DNA of 64,000 nt from Actinomycetota bacterium (GTDB lineage Bacteria > Actinomycetota > Actinomycetes > Actinomycetales > Dermatophilaceae). Where the stretch lies: the NCBI GenBank assembly GCA_020161845.1, contig JAIUNK010000019.1, forward strand, positions 1 to 64,000, read 5' to 3'. The number at the start of each line of letters is the position of its first letter. The stretch's first letter is position 1. A program made the translations under genes and the position numbers. The notes beneath the pieces were generated by a model, which ran no database searches, was not told the origin of the DNA, and saw only the letters and a list, made by a program, of their open reading frames with translations. This document shows positions 24,494-32,863 of the stretch, one piece after another.

Positions 24494-24946
24494 TCAGGAC
24501 TTCTGGGGCCGGTTCCACACGGTGAGGAACATGGGGAATCCCCCGGCGATATAGCCGGCCTCGAGGAGCGGCTTCCCGCCGGGCACCCGCAGCGTCGGGC
24601 TCTTGCCCTGGGCGACGACCGGAAGCGAGAGCGTGCTCGGTTCGGGCAGCAGGGATTTGATGTTCCCGCCGACCATATTCGTCAGCTCGCCGATGCCGTC
24701 GGCGATGTCGTCGTCGGAGGCTTCGTCGTCGGCCATGCCGAACATCGTGGCCGCGAACCGGCGCGCGCCGTCGCCGCCCATCTCCATGGAGATGAGGCAG
24801 TCGGTGGCCCCGGTGACCCCCACGGACCCCGCGACGGCGTCGTTGGTCTCCGGGCGAGGCATGTCGACGGCTTCGGCGTCAATGCCGAGCATCGAGCTCC
24901 ACACCTCTTGGATGATCTGTGCGACATCGTCGCTGGACAAGTGCAT
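24494..24946 (-). CDS. cheX: CheX-like CheY phosphatase
   Basis: The protein has 150 residues. The segment ADGIGELTNMVGGNIKSLLP matches the CheX/CheC/FliY active-site helix with Glu and Asn at the expected spacing. CheX speeds dephosphorylation of CheY-P. It is the first gene of the minus-strand chemotaxis unit, with a near-perfect sigma-28-like promoter 125 bases upstream. Confidence 0.85.
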   Translation of the reverse strand: MHLSSDDVAQIIQEVWSSMLGIDAEAVDMPRPETNDAVAGSVGVTGATDCLISMEMGGDGARRFAATMFGMADDEASDDDIADGIGELTNMVGGNIKSLLPEPSTLSLPVVAQGKSPTLRVPGGKPLLEAGYIAGGFPMFLTVWNRPQKS

Positions 24947-25070
24947 ACTCGGTCCTTTGTGAAGTCCTTCAGGCAGGCCCTTCGGAATGGACGGCGGTCG
25001 GCCGAATCTAACGGCGCGGCCGGGTCTGCTGCCCCGGGCCGCACGGCCTTACCACACGTGGACGACGGCC

Positions 25071-25097
25071 TTATCGGCTCTGCCACAAGGGACTTGA
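25071..25097 (-). promoter_or_regulatory. Sigma-28-like promoter for cheX-cheY
   Basis: On the minus strand TCAA (25097-25094), 15 bases, GCCGATAA (25078-25071). This is the closest match in the window to the enterobacterial/Streptomyces consensus TAAA-N15-GCCGATAA. Confidence 0.7.
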
Positions 25098-25327
25098 GCG
25101 TTCGTCGCTGGTCATGACGCCGGGATCACCGCCGTGTCGACCGGGCCCGTGGACCCGAAGAGTCCATCGTCCGCTGCGCCGGACGGTGAAGGCCACCCGG
25201 GCGCCGTCTCGCCCCTCGGTCGCCGGCCCCCCTGCTGCGCCGCAGCACTCCCGCCGCGGCGGGGCCGCGATCCCCACGGGGGCGCAGCTTTCCGGATCCC
25301 GGCGGTTCTGCGATCCGGCGCGGCGGC

Positions 25328-25354
25328 TCAGCTCCCCCCATTCTCAGGCGATAG
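25328..25354 (+). promoter_or_regulatory. Sigma-28-like promoter for cheA operon
   Basis: TCAG at 25328-25331, 15 bases, GGCGATAG at 25347-25354. It is divergent from the cheX promoter; about 230 bases of G/C-rich DNA lie between the two. cheA starts about 105 bases downstream. Confidence 0.6.
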
Positions 25355-25459
25355 GTTCCCGGCGCGAAACGCTCTGCGAACAGCCGTAACTCTGCCTCAG
25401 ATCGCGGAGTCAGGAGCCGATTGAAGCCTCGATTCCCCTATCTCACGAGGAGTATGCCG

Positions 25460-27916
25460 ATGGAAGGCATGGAGGAGATCGTTCAGGAGTTCCTGATCGA
25501 ATCCCACGAGAACCTTGACCAGCTGGACCAGGACCTGCTCGCCCTCGAGCGGGACCCCAACTCCCGTGAGCTGCTGTCGAGCATCTTCCGCACCCTCCAC
25601 ACGATCAAGGGCACCAGTGGCTTCCTGGCCCTGCACACGCTCGAACGAGTGGCGCACGCCGGCGAAAGCCTGCTGAGCAAGCTGCGTGACGGCGAGATGG
25701 CGCTCAACAACGAGATCGCAACCACGCTGCTGGAGATGGTCGACGCCGTCCGCGCGCTGCTCGGGCACATCGAGAACGACGGCAACGAGGGCACCGAGAC
25801 CTACGAAGAACTGGTCGCGCACCTGCAGGACCTGCTCGAGGGCCGGTTCCGGGACGGCGCGGCCGCCGAGGCTCAGGAGTCCCCGCAGGCGATCGACAGC
25901 GCCGATGAGTCGGCGCAGGCGGCCGCTGTCGTCGCCACCGCCGCCGTCGAGGCGGCCGTGGCCGTGGCGGCCGGCGGATCGTCGGCCGGCACGCCCGCCC
26001 CGGCACCGGTCGCGCTCGCGGAGGGACCTGGCGAGCCACCCGCTGAGGCACCCGCGGCAGCCGAGACGCCCGCGGCAGCCGAGGCGCCAGCGGCTCCCGC
26101 TCCCGCCGTACCGTCTGCGCCCAAGGAAGCGGCGACCGCCGCCGCCAAGGCGCAGACAACGGCCGCCAAGGCCGCCTCTGAGAGCGCCCCCGTCCAGGCC
26201 AAGGGCGACGAGCACCGTCGCAGCGTCGCCGACTCCAGCATCCGCGTCGACGTCGACCTGCTCGACACGCTGATGAACCTGGTCGGTGAGCTGGTCCTGA
26301 CCCGCAACCAGCTGATCCAGCGGGCCGCGGCCCGCCAGGACCAGGAGCTGATGCGCTCGATGCATCGCCTCAACCTCGTCGCCGGCGAGCTGCAGGAGGG
26401 CGTCATGAAGACGCGCATGCAGCCCATCGACAACGTCTGGTCGAAGATCCCCCGCGTGGTGCGCGACCTGGCCAACCAGATGGGCCGCCAGATCCGCGTC
26501 GACATGGAGGGCAAAGACACCGAGCTCGACAAGACGATCCTTGAGGCCATCAAGGACCCGCTGACGCACCTGGTCCGCAACTCCTGCGACCACGGCATCG
26601 AGACGCCGGAGACCCGCATCGCCAAGGGCAAGCCGGCCGAGGGTCGCCTGCTCATGCGGGCGTTCCACGAGGGCGGCCAGGTCAACATCGAGATCATCGA
26701 CGACGGCGCCGGCATCGACCCCGACAAGCTGCGCGACAAGGCCGTCGAAAAGCAGTTGCTGTCCCGCGAGGAAGCCGACCGGCTCAGCGACCGGGACGCG
26801 TTCCACCTCATCTTCAAGGCGGGCTTCTCCACCGCCGCCCAGGTCACCAATGTCTCCGGCCGTGGCGTCGGGATGGACGTCGTCAAGACGAACATCGAGA
26901 AGATCGGCGGCGTCATCGACGTCAGCAGCGTCACCGGTGAGGGCACCACGGTCCGCATCAAGATCCCGCTGACCCTGGCGATCATCCCCGCGCTGCTGGT
27001 TCGCGGCGACGAGAACATGTTCGCGATCCCGCAGGTCAACCTCCTGGAACTGGTCCGTCTGGACAAGGAGCAGGCGGCCGAGCGCCTGGAGAACATCCAG
27101 GGCACCCCGGTCTACCGGCTGCGCGGGGCGTTGCTCCCGCTGGTCGACCTGCGCAAGCAGATCGCCGCCGAGGAGATCGAGCACGAAACCACGTTCATCG
27201 CGGTCCTCAAGGCCGACGAGAAGCAGTTCGGTCTCGTCGTCGACGACATCGAGGACACCGAGGAGATCGTCGTCAAGCCGCTGGGCAAGCAGCTGCGGGG
27301 CATCAACCTCTACGCCGGCGCCACCCTGATGGGTGACGGCCGCGTCGCGCTGATCCTCGACGCGAACAGCCTGGCCGGCCGCGCGGGCATGATCAACGAC
27401 TCGGGCGAGGCCGCCAAGCGGGCCGCCGAGGAGGCCGCGCGCCGCTCCAACAGCGACGCCACCTCGCTGCTGGTCGTCAAGCTGGGCAACGGCCGCCGCG
27501 CGGCGCTGCCGCTGAAGGTCGTGGAGCGGCTGGAGGAGTTCCCGATGGCGCGCGTGGAGACCGTCGGTGCGAACCAGGTCGTCCAATACCGCGGGGTCAT
27601 CCTCCCGCTGCTGCGCCTCGCCGACGACTACGGCAGCTACGAGGCCATGGAGGAGAACGCGCCGCTGCAGGTCGTCGTCTGCCAGCACCGCGGGCAGCTG
27701 TTCGGCTTCGTGGTCAGCCAGGTGCTCGACATCGTCGAGGACGAGCTGGCCATCCGCACCCACCTCGACACCGGGGGCAACCTCGGCTCCGACGTCGTCA
27801 ACGAGCACGTCACCGAGCTGCTCAACATCGACCACGCGCTGCTGGGGATGCTCCCGCCGGAGTTGGAGAACTACGGCCAGCAGTTCACCGACGACGAGTA
27901 CGCCGGGCTGCGGTGA
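25460..27916 (+). CDS. cheA: Chemotaxis histidine kinase CheA with two CheW-like domains
   Basis: The protein has 818 residues from ATG 25460, chosen because GAGGAG ends 7 bases upstream; ATG 25454 is too close to it. Order: HPT domain with phospho-His 47 in LHTIKGTSGF, an Ala/Pro-rich linker of about 130 residues with no clear P2 CheY-binding domain, dimerisation helices, the HATPase (LVRNSCDHGIE, IDDGAGIDPD, GRGVGMDVVKTNIEKIGG), then a CheW-like domain. After an Ala/Arg linker a second CheW-like region follows (LLVVKLGNGRRAALPLKVVE). It autophosphorylates and passes phosphate to CheY and CheB. It heads the operon cheA-cheW-cheW-cheY-cheB-cheR. Confidence 0.95.
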   Translation: MEGMEEIVQEFLIESHENLDQLDQDLLALERDPNSRELLSSIFRTLHTIKGTSGFLALHTLERVAHAGESLLSKLRDGEMALNNEIATTLLEMVDAVRALLGHIENDGNEGTETYEELVAHLQDLLEGRFRDGAAAEAQESPQAIDSADESAQAAAVVATAAVEAAVAVAAGGSSAGTPAPAPVALAEGPGEPPAEAPAAAETPAAAEAPAAPAPAVPSAPKEAATAAAKAQTTAAKAASESAPVQAKGDEHRRSVADSSIRVDVDLLDTLMNLVGELVLTRNQLIQRAAARQDQELMRSMHRLNLVAGELQEGVMKTRMQPIDNVWSKIPRVVRDLANQMGRQIRVDMEGKDTELDKTILEAIKDPLTHLVRNSCDHGIETPETRIAKGKPAEGRLLMRAFHEGGQVNIEIIDDGAGIDPDKLRDKAVEKQLLSREEADRLSDRDAFHLIFKAGFSTAAQVTNVSGRGVGMDVVKTNIEKIGGVIDVSSVTGEGTTVRIKIPLTLAIIPALLVRGDENMFAIPQVNLLELVRLDKEQAAERLENIQGTPVYRLRGALLPLVDLRKQIAAEEIEHETTFIAVLKADEKQFGLVVDDIEDTEEIVVKPLGKQLRGINLYAGATLMGDGRVALILDANSLAGRAGMINDSGEAAKRAAEEAARRSNSDATSLLVVKLGNGRRAALPLKVVERLEEFPMARVETVGANQVVQYRGVILPLLRLADDYGSYEAMEENAPLQVVVCQHRGQLFGFVVSQVLDIVEDELAIRTHLDTGGNLGSDVVNEHVTELLNIDHALLGMLPPELENYGQQFTDDEYAGLR

Positions 27917-27921
27917 TCGTC

Positions 27922-28356
27922 ATGGCTCACCAGTACTGCACGTTCCGCCTCGGCGGCCACCTGTTCGGGGTGCCGGTCGAGACCGTCCAGGAGGTGCTGC
28001 GCCAGCAGGACCTCACCAAGGTCCCGCTGGCCCCGCCGGCGGTCTCCGGGCTGATCAACCTGCGCGGCCAGATCGTCATCACCGTCGACCTGCGCCATCA
28101 GATGGGGCTGCCGCCGCGGGATCGGGACAAGCCGGCGACGAATGTCGTCGTCCGCACCAGCGAGGGCGCGACCAGCCTGCAGGTCGACGAAATCGGCGAC
28201 GTCCTCGAGCCCGACCTGGACCGGTTCGAGGCACCGCCCGAGACGGTGCCCGCGCAGGTCCGGGACATGGTGGTCAAGGTCTGCAAGCTGGACCACGACC
28301 TGATGCTCGTTCTGGACACCGAGAAGGCCGCCTCGGTCAACGGCAAGGCCGCCTGA
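27922..28356 (+). CDS. cheW: CheW coupling protein, copy 1
   Basis: The protein has 144 residues. ATG 27922 is chosen because copy 2 starts at the matching MANQYC position; GTG 27913, which overlaps the cheA stop, is also possible. A single CheW domain (LFGVPVETVQEVLRQQ, GLINLRGQIVITVDLR) couples receptors to CheA. It is very similar to copy 2 at 28620 over the entire length. Confidence 0.94.
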   Translation: MAHQYCTFRLGGHLFGVPVETVQEVLRQQDLTKVPLAPPAVSGLINLRGQIVITVDLRHQMGLPPRDRDKPATNVVVRTSEGATSLQVDEIGDVLEPDLDRFEAPPETVPAQVRDMVVKVCKLDHDLMLVLDTEKAASVNGKAA

Positions 28357-28357
28357 G

Positions 28358-28393
28358 CGAGCAGTAGCGCTGCCGTGAGCAGTTGCGCTGCCG
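28358..28393. repeat. Two 18-bp direct repeats after cheW
   Basis: GAGCAGTAGCGCTGCCGT is followed at once by GAGCAGTTGCGCTGCCGC, two mismatches. They lie just after the cheW stop and before the hairpin. Confidence 0.6.
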
Positions 28394-28410
28394 CGCACGA
28401 CGTACGGCAT

Positions 28411-28440
28411 GGGCCGGCCCCTTTCGCGGGGGCCGGCCCG
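28411..28440 (+). terminator. Hairpin between the two cheW genes
   Basis: GGGCCGGCCCC pairs with GGGGCCGGCCC; outer GCACGACG and CGTCGTGC extend the base. No T-run follows, so it may lower, not stop, transcription into the downstream che genes. Confidence 0.6.
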
Positions 28441-28447
28441 TCGTCGT

Positions 28448-28499
28448 GCCCGCGACCCGACGCCCGCGCCTCGACGCCCGCGACCCGACGCCCGCGACC
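28448..28499. repeat. 14-bp tandem repeat, 3.7 copies
   Basis: Unit GCCCGCGACCCGAC, at 28448, 28462 (two mismatches), 28476 and a partial at 28490. It lies in the 260-base gap between the cheW copies, which holds no gene. Confidence 0.85.
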
Positions 28500-28619
28500 T
28501 TGGGCGCAGCACGTTCACCACCGGGGAGAGTGCTTGAGAACGTAGCCGCTTCGCCGATGTGAAGAATGACCCGCCGGGCTGCGGCCCGGCCAGCAGTCCC
28601 TCCGAGAGAAGAGCGCTCC

Positions 28620-29060
28620 ATGGCGAACCAGTACTGCACGTTCCGCCTCGGCGGTCACCTCTTCGGGGTGCCCGTGGAGACGGTCCAGGAAGTCCTGCGA
28701 CAGCAGGAGCTGACCAAGGTGCCGTTGTCCTCGCCGGAGGTGCGCGGCCTGATCAACCTGCGCGGCCAGATCGTCGTGACGGTCGACCTGCGCTGCCGGA
28801 TCGGCTTGCCGGAGCGCGCGGCCGACACCCCGGTCACCAATGTCGTCGTCCGGACCAGCGAGGGCGCCACCAGTCTGCTCGTGGACGAGATCGGCGATGT
28901 GCTGGAGCCGGATCTGGACCGATTCGAGGCACCGCCGGAGACGGTCCCGGCGCGGGTCCGCGACCTGGTGGTCCGGGTCTGCAAGCTCGACCACGACCTC
29001 ATGCTCGTCCTCGACACGGACAAGGCCGTCGCTGTCGACGGCGCCGCCTCCGCTGCCTAA
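28620..29060 (+). CDS. cheW: CheW coupling protein, copy 2
   Basis: The protein has 146 residues from ATG 28620. CheW domain with the same QYCTFRLGGHLFGVPVETVQ start and SEGATSL-VDEIGDVLEPDL core as copy 1. The pair differ mostly at the C-terminus and in the RHQMGLPPRDRD/RCRIGLPERAAD stretch. Two coupling proteins could serve different receptor sets, though no receptor gene lies in the window. Confidence 0.94.
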   Translation: MANQYCTFRLGGHLFGVPVETVQEVLRQQELTKVPLSSPEVRGLINLRGQIVVTVDLRCRIGLPERAADTPVTNVVVRTSEGATSLLVDEIGDVLEPDLDRFEAPPETVPARVRDLVVRVCKLDHDLMLVLDTDKAVAVDGAASAA

Positions 29061-29162
29061 CGCGAGCCCGGCCAAGCGGCGCAGTTCGGTCGCCGTGCCC
29101 CTCCGCCCTCGCCAGGCGGACCCGCCCAGGCCCGACCGGGCCAAGGAACCTAGAGGACGACA

Positions 29163-29528
29163 ATGCGTGCACTGGTGATCGACGACTCGCGTGCGATGCG
29201 CACCATCCTGACGCGGACGATGGACAGCCTGGGCTTCGAGGTCGAGGCCGTCGGCGACGGGGCACAAGCGCTGGAGGCGGTGCAGCGCGGCCCGCTGCCC
29301 GACGTCTGCCTCATTGACTGGAACATGCCCGTGATGAACGGGTTGGAGTTCATCGTCGAGGTGCGCAAGAACCGCGACTGGCGCGACATCACGCTGATGA
29401 TGGTCACGACGGAGGCCGAGCAGGCCAACATCGTGCGAGCGCTGGCTGCCGGCGCGCACGAATACGTGATCAAGCCGTTCACCACCGAGATCATCGAGGA
29501 CAAGCTCGCGATGCTGGGGCTGCTCTGA
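29163..29528 (+). CDS. cheY: CheY-type response regulator, second copy
   Basis: The protein has 121 residues, one receiver domain: DDSRAMR near residue 7, phospho-acceptor Asp in CLIDWNMP, VTTEA and the Lys in VIKPF. It stops with TGATG overlap into cheB. It is only moderately similar to the copy at 24033, so the two may have different roles, such as motor regulator and phosphate sink. Confidence 0.93.
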   Translation: MRALVIDDSRAMRTILTRTMDSLGFEVEAVGDGAQALEAVQRGPLPDVCLIDWNMPVMNGLEFIVEVRKNRDWRDITLMMVTTEAEQANIVRALAAGAHEYVIKPFTTEIIEDKLAMLGLL

Positions 29529-30682
29529 TGCCCGAGAAAATTCGCGCCATGGTGTGCGACGACTCGGTGGTGATCCGCCGGCTCGTCGCCGACGTGTTGG
29601 CCGCCGATCCCGAGATCGAGGTCGTCGGCACCGCCGTCAACGGCAAGAACGCCCTCGACAAGATCCCGCTGCTCAAGCCCGACATCCTCACCCTCGATGT
29701 CGAGATGCCGATCATGGACGGCCTGCAGACGCTGATCGAGGTCCGCAAGACCTACAAAAAGCTGCCCATCATCATGTTCTCGACGCTGACCGCGCGCGGC
29801 GCAGGCGCCACGCTGGACGCCCTCGAGCGCGGCGCGTCGGACTACGTCTGCAAGCCGGCCAACGTGGGCTCCCTCTCGGAGTCGATGGAGGCCGTCCGCA
29901 GCCAGCTGATCCCCAAGATCAAGTCGCTCACCGGCCGCGCCCCCATCGCCCCCGTGGCGCGGGCCGCCCGGCCGGCGTTCGGCGCGCCACCGCCCGGAGC
30001 ACCCGGTGCCCCGGGTCGGCCCGGCGCCGCCGCGGCGGGGGCCGCAGGCCCGCTCAAGGCCGCCACCCTCGGAAACCGCGTCGATGTCGTCGCCATCGGG
30101 GTGTCGACCGGTGGCCCGGACGCGCTGACCACGGTCATCACGGCGCTACCCGCGAACTTCCCGGTGCCCATCGTGGTGACTCAGCACATGCCGCCGGTGT
30201 TCACCCAGCTGTTCGCCCAGCGTCTGAACGCCAAGGCGAAGGTCGAGGTGCGCGAGGCCGCCGCGGGCGACCCGCTCAAGCCCGGCGTGGTCCTCATCGC
30301 CCCCGGCGACTGGCACATGCGGTTCAAGCAGGCCGCCAACGGTCCCGTCGTGGTGCTGGACCAGGGGCCCCAGGAGAACTACTGCCGCCCCGCCGTGGAC
30401 CCGATGTTCCGCTCGATCACCGAGATGTTCAGCTCGCACGTGCTCTCGGTCATCATGACCGGGATGGGCAGCGACGGGCATCGCGGCGCCGAGCAGATCA
30501 TCCGCGCCGGCGGCAGCCTGATCGTTCAGGACGAGGCCACCTCCGTGGTCTGGGGCATGCCGGGCGCCGCCGTCCAGGCCGGCCTCCCGTGCGATGTCCT
30601 GCCCCTCGGCAAGCTCGCCGAGGTCATCACCTCCCGCGCGAGCGCGGCCCGTTCCGGCTCGGCCCCGAGGAGGACGCCATGA
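29528..30682 (+). CDS. cheB: Chemotaxis methylesterase/deamidase
   Basis: The protein has 384 residues. An N-terminal receiver domain (CDDSVVIRR, TLDVEMPIMDG) is linked by a Pro/Ala/Gly-rich stretch to the CheB esterase domain, where the catalytic triad is visible: Ser in IGVSTGGPDA, His in TQHMPP, Asp in MTGMGSDGHRGAE. CheB removes methyl groups from receptors to adapt the signal. It overlaps cheR by ATGA. Confidence 0.95.
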   Translation: MPEKIRAMVCDDSVVIRRLVADVLAADPEIEVVGTAVNGKNALDKIPLLKPDILTLDVEMPIMDGLQTLIEVRKTYKKLPIIMFSTLTARGAGATLDALERGASDYVCKPANVGSLSESMEAVRSQLIPKIKSLTGRAPIAPVARAARPAFGAPPPGAPGAPGRPGAAAAGAAGPLKAATLGNRVDVVAIGVSTGGPDALTTVITALPANFPVPIVVTQHMPPVFTQLFAQRLNAKAKVEVREAAAGDPLKPGVVLIAPGDWHMRFKQAANGPVVVLDQGPQENYCRPAVDPMFRSITEMFSSHVLSVIMTGMGSDGHRGAEQIIRAGGSLIVQDEATSVVWGMPGAAVQAGLPCDVLPLGKLAEVITSRASAARSGSAPRRTP

Positions 30683-31497
30683 CCATCTCCGGACCCGATA
30701 TCGACTTCGTCAGCCAGATCGTCCGGCAACGGGCGGCCATCGTGTTGGACCGCAGCAAGGAATACCTGATCGAGTCGCGGCTGCAGACCCTGGCTCGGGA
30801 GCGCGGTGACGCCTCCATCACGGAACTGGTCAGCAAGCTGCGCCAGGCCCCGCATGGTCCGCTGCGAGACCAGGTCGTCGAGGCGATGACGACCAACGAG
30901 ACCTCCTTTTTCCGGGACATCCATCCGTTCCGGGCCCTGTCCGATCAGATCCTTCCCGAGTTGCTCGTCCAGCGCGGCCGGGAACGCTCGCTCAACATCT
31001 GGTGTGCCGCCTGCAGCTCCGGTCAGGAGCCCTACACGATCGCCATGTCGATCCAGGAGCTGATCGGCGCCGAACCGAGCTGGCGGGTGCGACTGCTGGC
31101 CACCGACATCGACACGCAGATGCTCACCCGCACCAAGGAGGGCATCTATAACCAGTTCGAGGTCAACCGTGGCCTGCCGGCACAGCTGCTGGTGCGCTAC
31201 TTCGCGCGGCACGGCATGAACTACCAGATCGATGCGCGGCTGCGGAACATGGTCGAGACGAAGTTCATGAACCTCGCGGAGCCCTTCCCGCCCATGCCGC
31301 AGATGGACGTGGTCTTCCTGCGCAATGTGCTGATCTACTTCGACGTCGAGACCAAGAAGCAGATCCTCGCGCAGGTCAAGAAGATCATCCGGCCCGACGG
31401 CTATCTGTTCCTCGGCGGCGCCGAGACCACGATGAACGTCGACGACCAGTGGATCCGGCACACCGTCGGCCGCGCGACCGTCTACAAACTGCAGTAA
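30679..31497 (+). CDS. cheR: Chemotaxis receptor methyltransferase
   Basis: The protein has 272 residues; ATG 30679 overlaps the cheB stop. It shows TTNETSFFRD, WCAACSSGQEPYTIAM (SAM site), LATDID, and VVFLRNVLIYFD, all CheR hallmarks. It methylates receptor glutamates with SAM, opposing CheB. It is the last chemotaxis gene; a hairpin follows. Confidence 0.95.
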   Translation: MTISGPDIDFVSQIVRQRAAIVLDRSKEYLIESRLQTLARERGDASITELVSKLRQAPHGPLRDQVVEAMTTNETSFFRDIHPFRALSDQILPELLVQRGRERSLNIWCAACSSGQEPYTIAMSIQELIGAEPSWRVRLLATDIDTQMLTRTKEGIYNQFEVNRGLPAQLLVRYFARHGMNYQIDARLRNMVETKFMNLAEPFPPMPQMDVVFLRNVLIYFDVETKKQILAQVKKIIRPDGYLFLGGAETTMNVDDQWIRHTVGRATVYKLQ

Positions 31498-31510
31498 GCG
31501 CCCGCCACAA

Positions 31511-31548
31511 CGGCGCCGTACGTCGGGGGAGCCCGGCGTCCGGCGCCG
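31511..31548 (+). terminator. Hairpin after cheR
   Basis: CGGCGCCGTACG pairs with CGTCCGGCGCCG, one mismatch, followed by TT only. It separates chemotaxis from basal-body genes. The remaining 220 bases to flgB show no gene or sigma-28-like site. Confidence 0.6.
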
Positions 31549-31770
31549 TTGGCATTCGCGCTGTTCAGCCCCGGTTTCTTTGGCGGACAACGGGGTTCGG
31601 GTGTCCAGCCGGATCGGCTCAGAGCGGACGTCGCCGCGCCGAAGAGAAGGGTGGCCATGGATGGCGCAACCCGCACCACTCGGCACGGATTGCCACGCAC
31701 GACCTCCTCGCAGAGGGACCGTCCCCACCCGGACCCCGCGACCAGCATCGTCACGTCCGGGGGACCCCAG

Positions 31771-32127
31771 ATGACCAGCCTCATCGGCGACACCACCATG
31801 TCGGCCCTGCACCAGGCCCTGTCCGGCCTGTCGCTGCGGCAGCGCACGATCGCGGACAACATCGCCAACATCGAGACGCCCGGCTTCATGGCCGGCAAGG
31901 TCGACTTCGAGACGAGCCTGAAGCGGGCGTTCGCCAACGGCGACCCCGGGGCCGCCGCGGTCGGGCGGGCCCGCTCGCTCGAGCCCACCCGGACCAACGG
32001 CAGCAACGTCAACCTCGATGAGGAGACCCTCGCCAGCGCACAGACGCTGCTGACCACCCAGCTCGCCACCGCCGCCATGACCAGCAAGTTCCAGCGGTTG
32101 CGGATCGCCATTACCGGACAGGCCTGA
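31771..32127 (+). CDS. flgB: Flagellar basal-body rod protein
   Basis: The protein has 118 residues from ATG 31771 (MTSLIGDTTMSALHQAL); the open frame runs further upstream but the added residues look non-coding. RQRTIADNIANIETPGF is the rod-protein signature. FlgB forms the proximal rod. It begins the large basal-body/export run that continues without a clear break to the gene ending at 54182. Confidence 0.92.
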   Translation: MTSLIGDTTMSALHQALSGLSLRQRTIADNIANIETPGFMAGKVDFETSLKRAFANGDPGAAAVGRARSLEPTRTNGSNVNLDEETLASAQTLLTTQLATAAMTSKFQRLRIAITGQA

Positions 32128-32132
32128 GCAGC

Positions 32133-32531
32133 ATGAGCATCTTCGGTGCGATGAACGTCGCGTATTCCGGCCTGGTCGTAGACCGCAAGTGGTTGGACGC
32201 CGTCTCGGACAACATCGCGAACATGAACAACGTCAGCCGGACGGACGAGAAGGCCTTTCAGGCGCGCTACATCGTCGCGCGGGCCAACCAGTACGGCAGC
32301 AACGGCGGCGCCTATGTCGCCGGGAACCTGTGGGGCGATCCCGCCGGGCGCGTCGTGTCCGACCCGACGAACCCGCTGGCGGACGCCGACGGCAACGTGC
32401 GGATCCCCGACATCAACCTGTCCGACCAGATGGCGCACCTGATGATCGCGCAGCGGGCCTATCAGGCCAATCTCGCGGTCGTCGACCGGAGCAAGTCCAT
32501 GTATGAAGCGGCGATCGGAATCGGCAAGTGA
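32133..32531 (+). CDS. flgC: Flagellar basal-body rod protein
   Basis: The protein has 132 residues. It starts MSIFGAMNVAYSGLVVDRKW with VSDNIANMNNVSRTD, and ends LSDQMAHLMIAQRAYQANLA, the standard FlgC pattern. It forms the proximal rod with FlgB and overlaps fliE by GTGA. Confidence 0.93.
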   Translation: MSIFGAMNVAYSGLVVDRKWLDAVSDNIANMNNVSRTDEKAFQARYIVARANQYGSNGGAYVAGNLWGDPAGRVVSDPTNPLADADGNVRIPDINLSDQMAHLMIAQRAYQANLAVVDRSKSMYEAAIGIGK

Positions 32532-32863
32532 CCTTCCTCATCCCGGGCATCAGCACGATCCCCGCCTTCGGCATCCAGCCCGTCCGCGATCTCACTGGGG
32601 TGGACAAGCTCACCACGCCCAGCTCGGTGTCCTCGCCGAGCGGTGGAGAGTTCGGCTCCATCCTGGCCACGAAGATCGGTGAGCTGGACGCCCTCCACAA
32701 GACCAGCGACACGCTCGCGGTGAAGGCCGTCACCGGCGACCTCACCGACATCCACGACTACACCGTCGCCGCCAACGAGGCCACCGCCGCGACCCAGCTC
32801 GTGGTGCAGGTCCGTAACAAGGCGGTCGAGGCCTTCAACGAGATCATGCGGATGCCCCTGTGA
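32528..32863 (+). CDS. fliE: Hook-basal body complex protein
   Basis: The protein has 111 residues from GTG 32528. The C-terminal half (DLTDIHDYTVAANEATAATQ, VVQVRNKAVEAFNEIMRM) is the FliE signature. It links the MS ring to the rod. It overlaps fliF by GTGA. Confidence 0.92.
   Translation: MTFLIPGISTIPAFGIQPVRDLTGVDKLTTPSSVSSPSGGEFGSILATKIGELDALHKTSDTLAVKAVTGDLTDIHDYTVAANEATAATQLVVQVRNKAVEAFNEIMRMPL

Noticed and set aside
25397-27835. An 812-codon open frame on the minus strand opposite cheA
   Set aside because: It is the antisense shadow of cheA: G/C-rich third positions keep it open, the product is Asp/Val/Leu-rich low complexity, and cheA motifs on the plus strand are beyond doubt.
28448-28499. 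CRISPR-like array
   Set aside because: Units are 14 bp with no spacers, so it is a simple tandem repeat; no cas genes nearby.
29554-30678. Upstream part of the long frame that contains cheR
   Set aside because: It lies inside cheB in another frame and is Arg-rich shadow; cheR starts at ATG 30679.
31549-31770. N-terminal extension of flgB
   Set aside because: Flagellar rod proteins begin near MTSLIGD; the added 74 residues are Arg/Thr/Pro-rich without homology and start next to a terminator hairpin.
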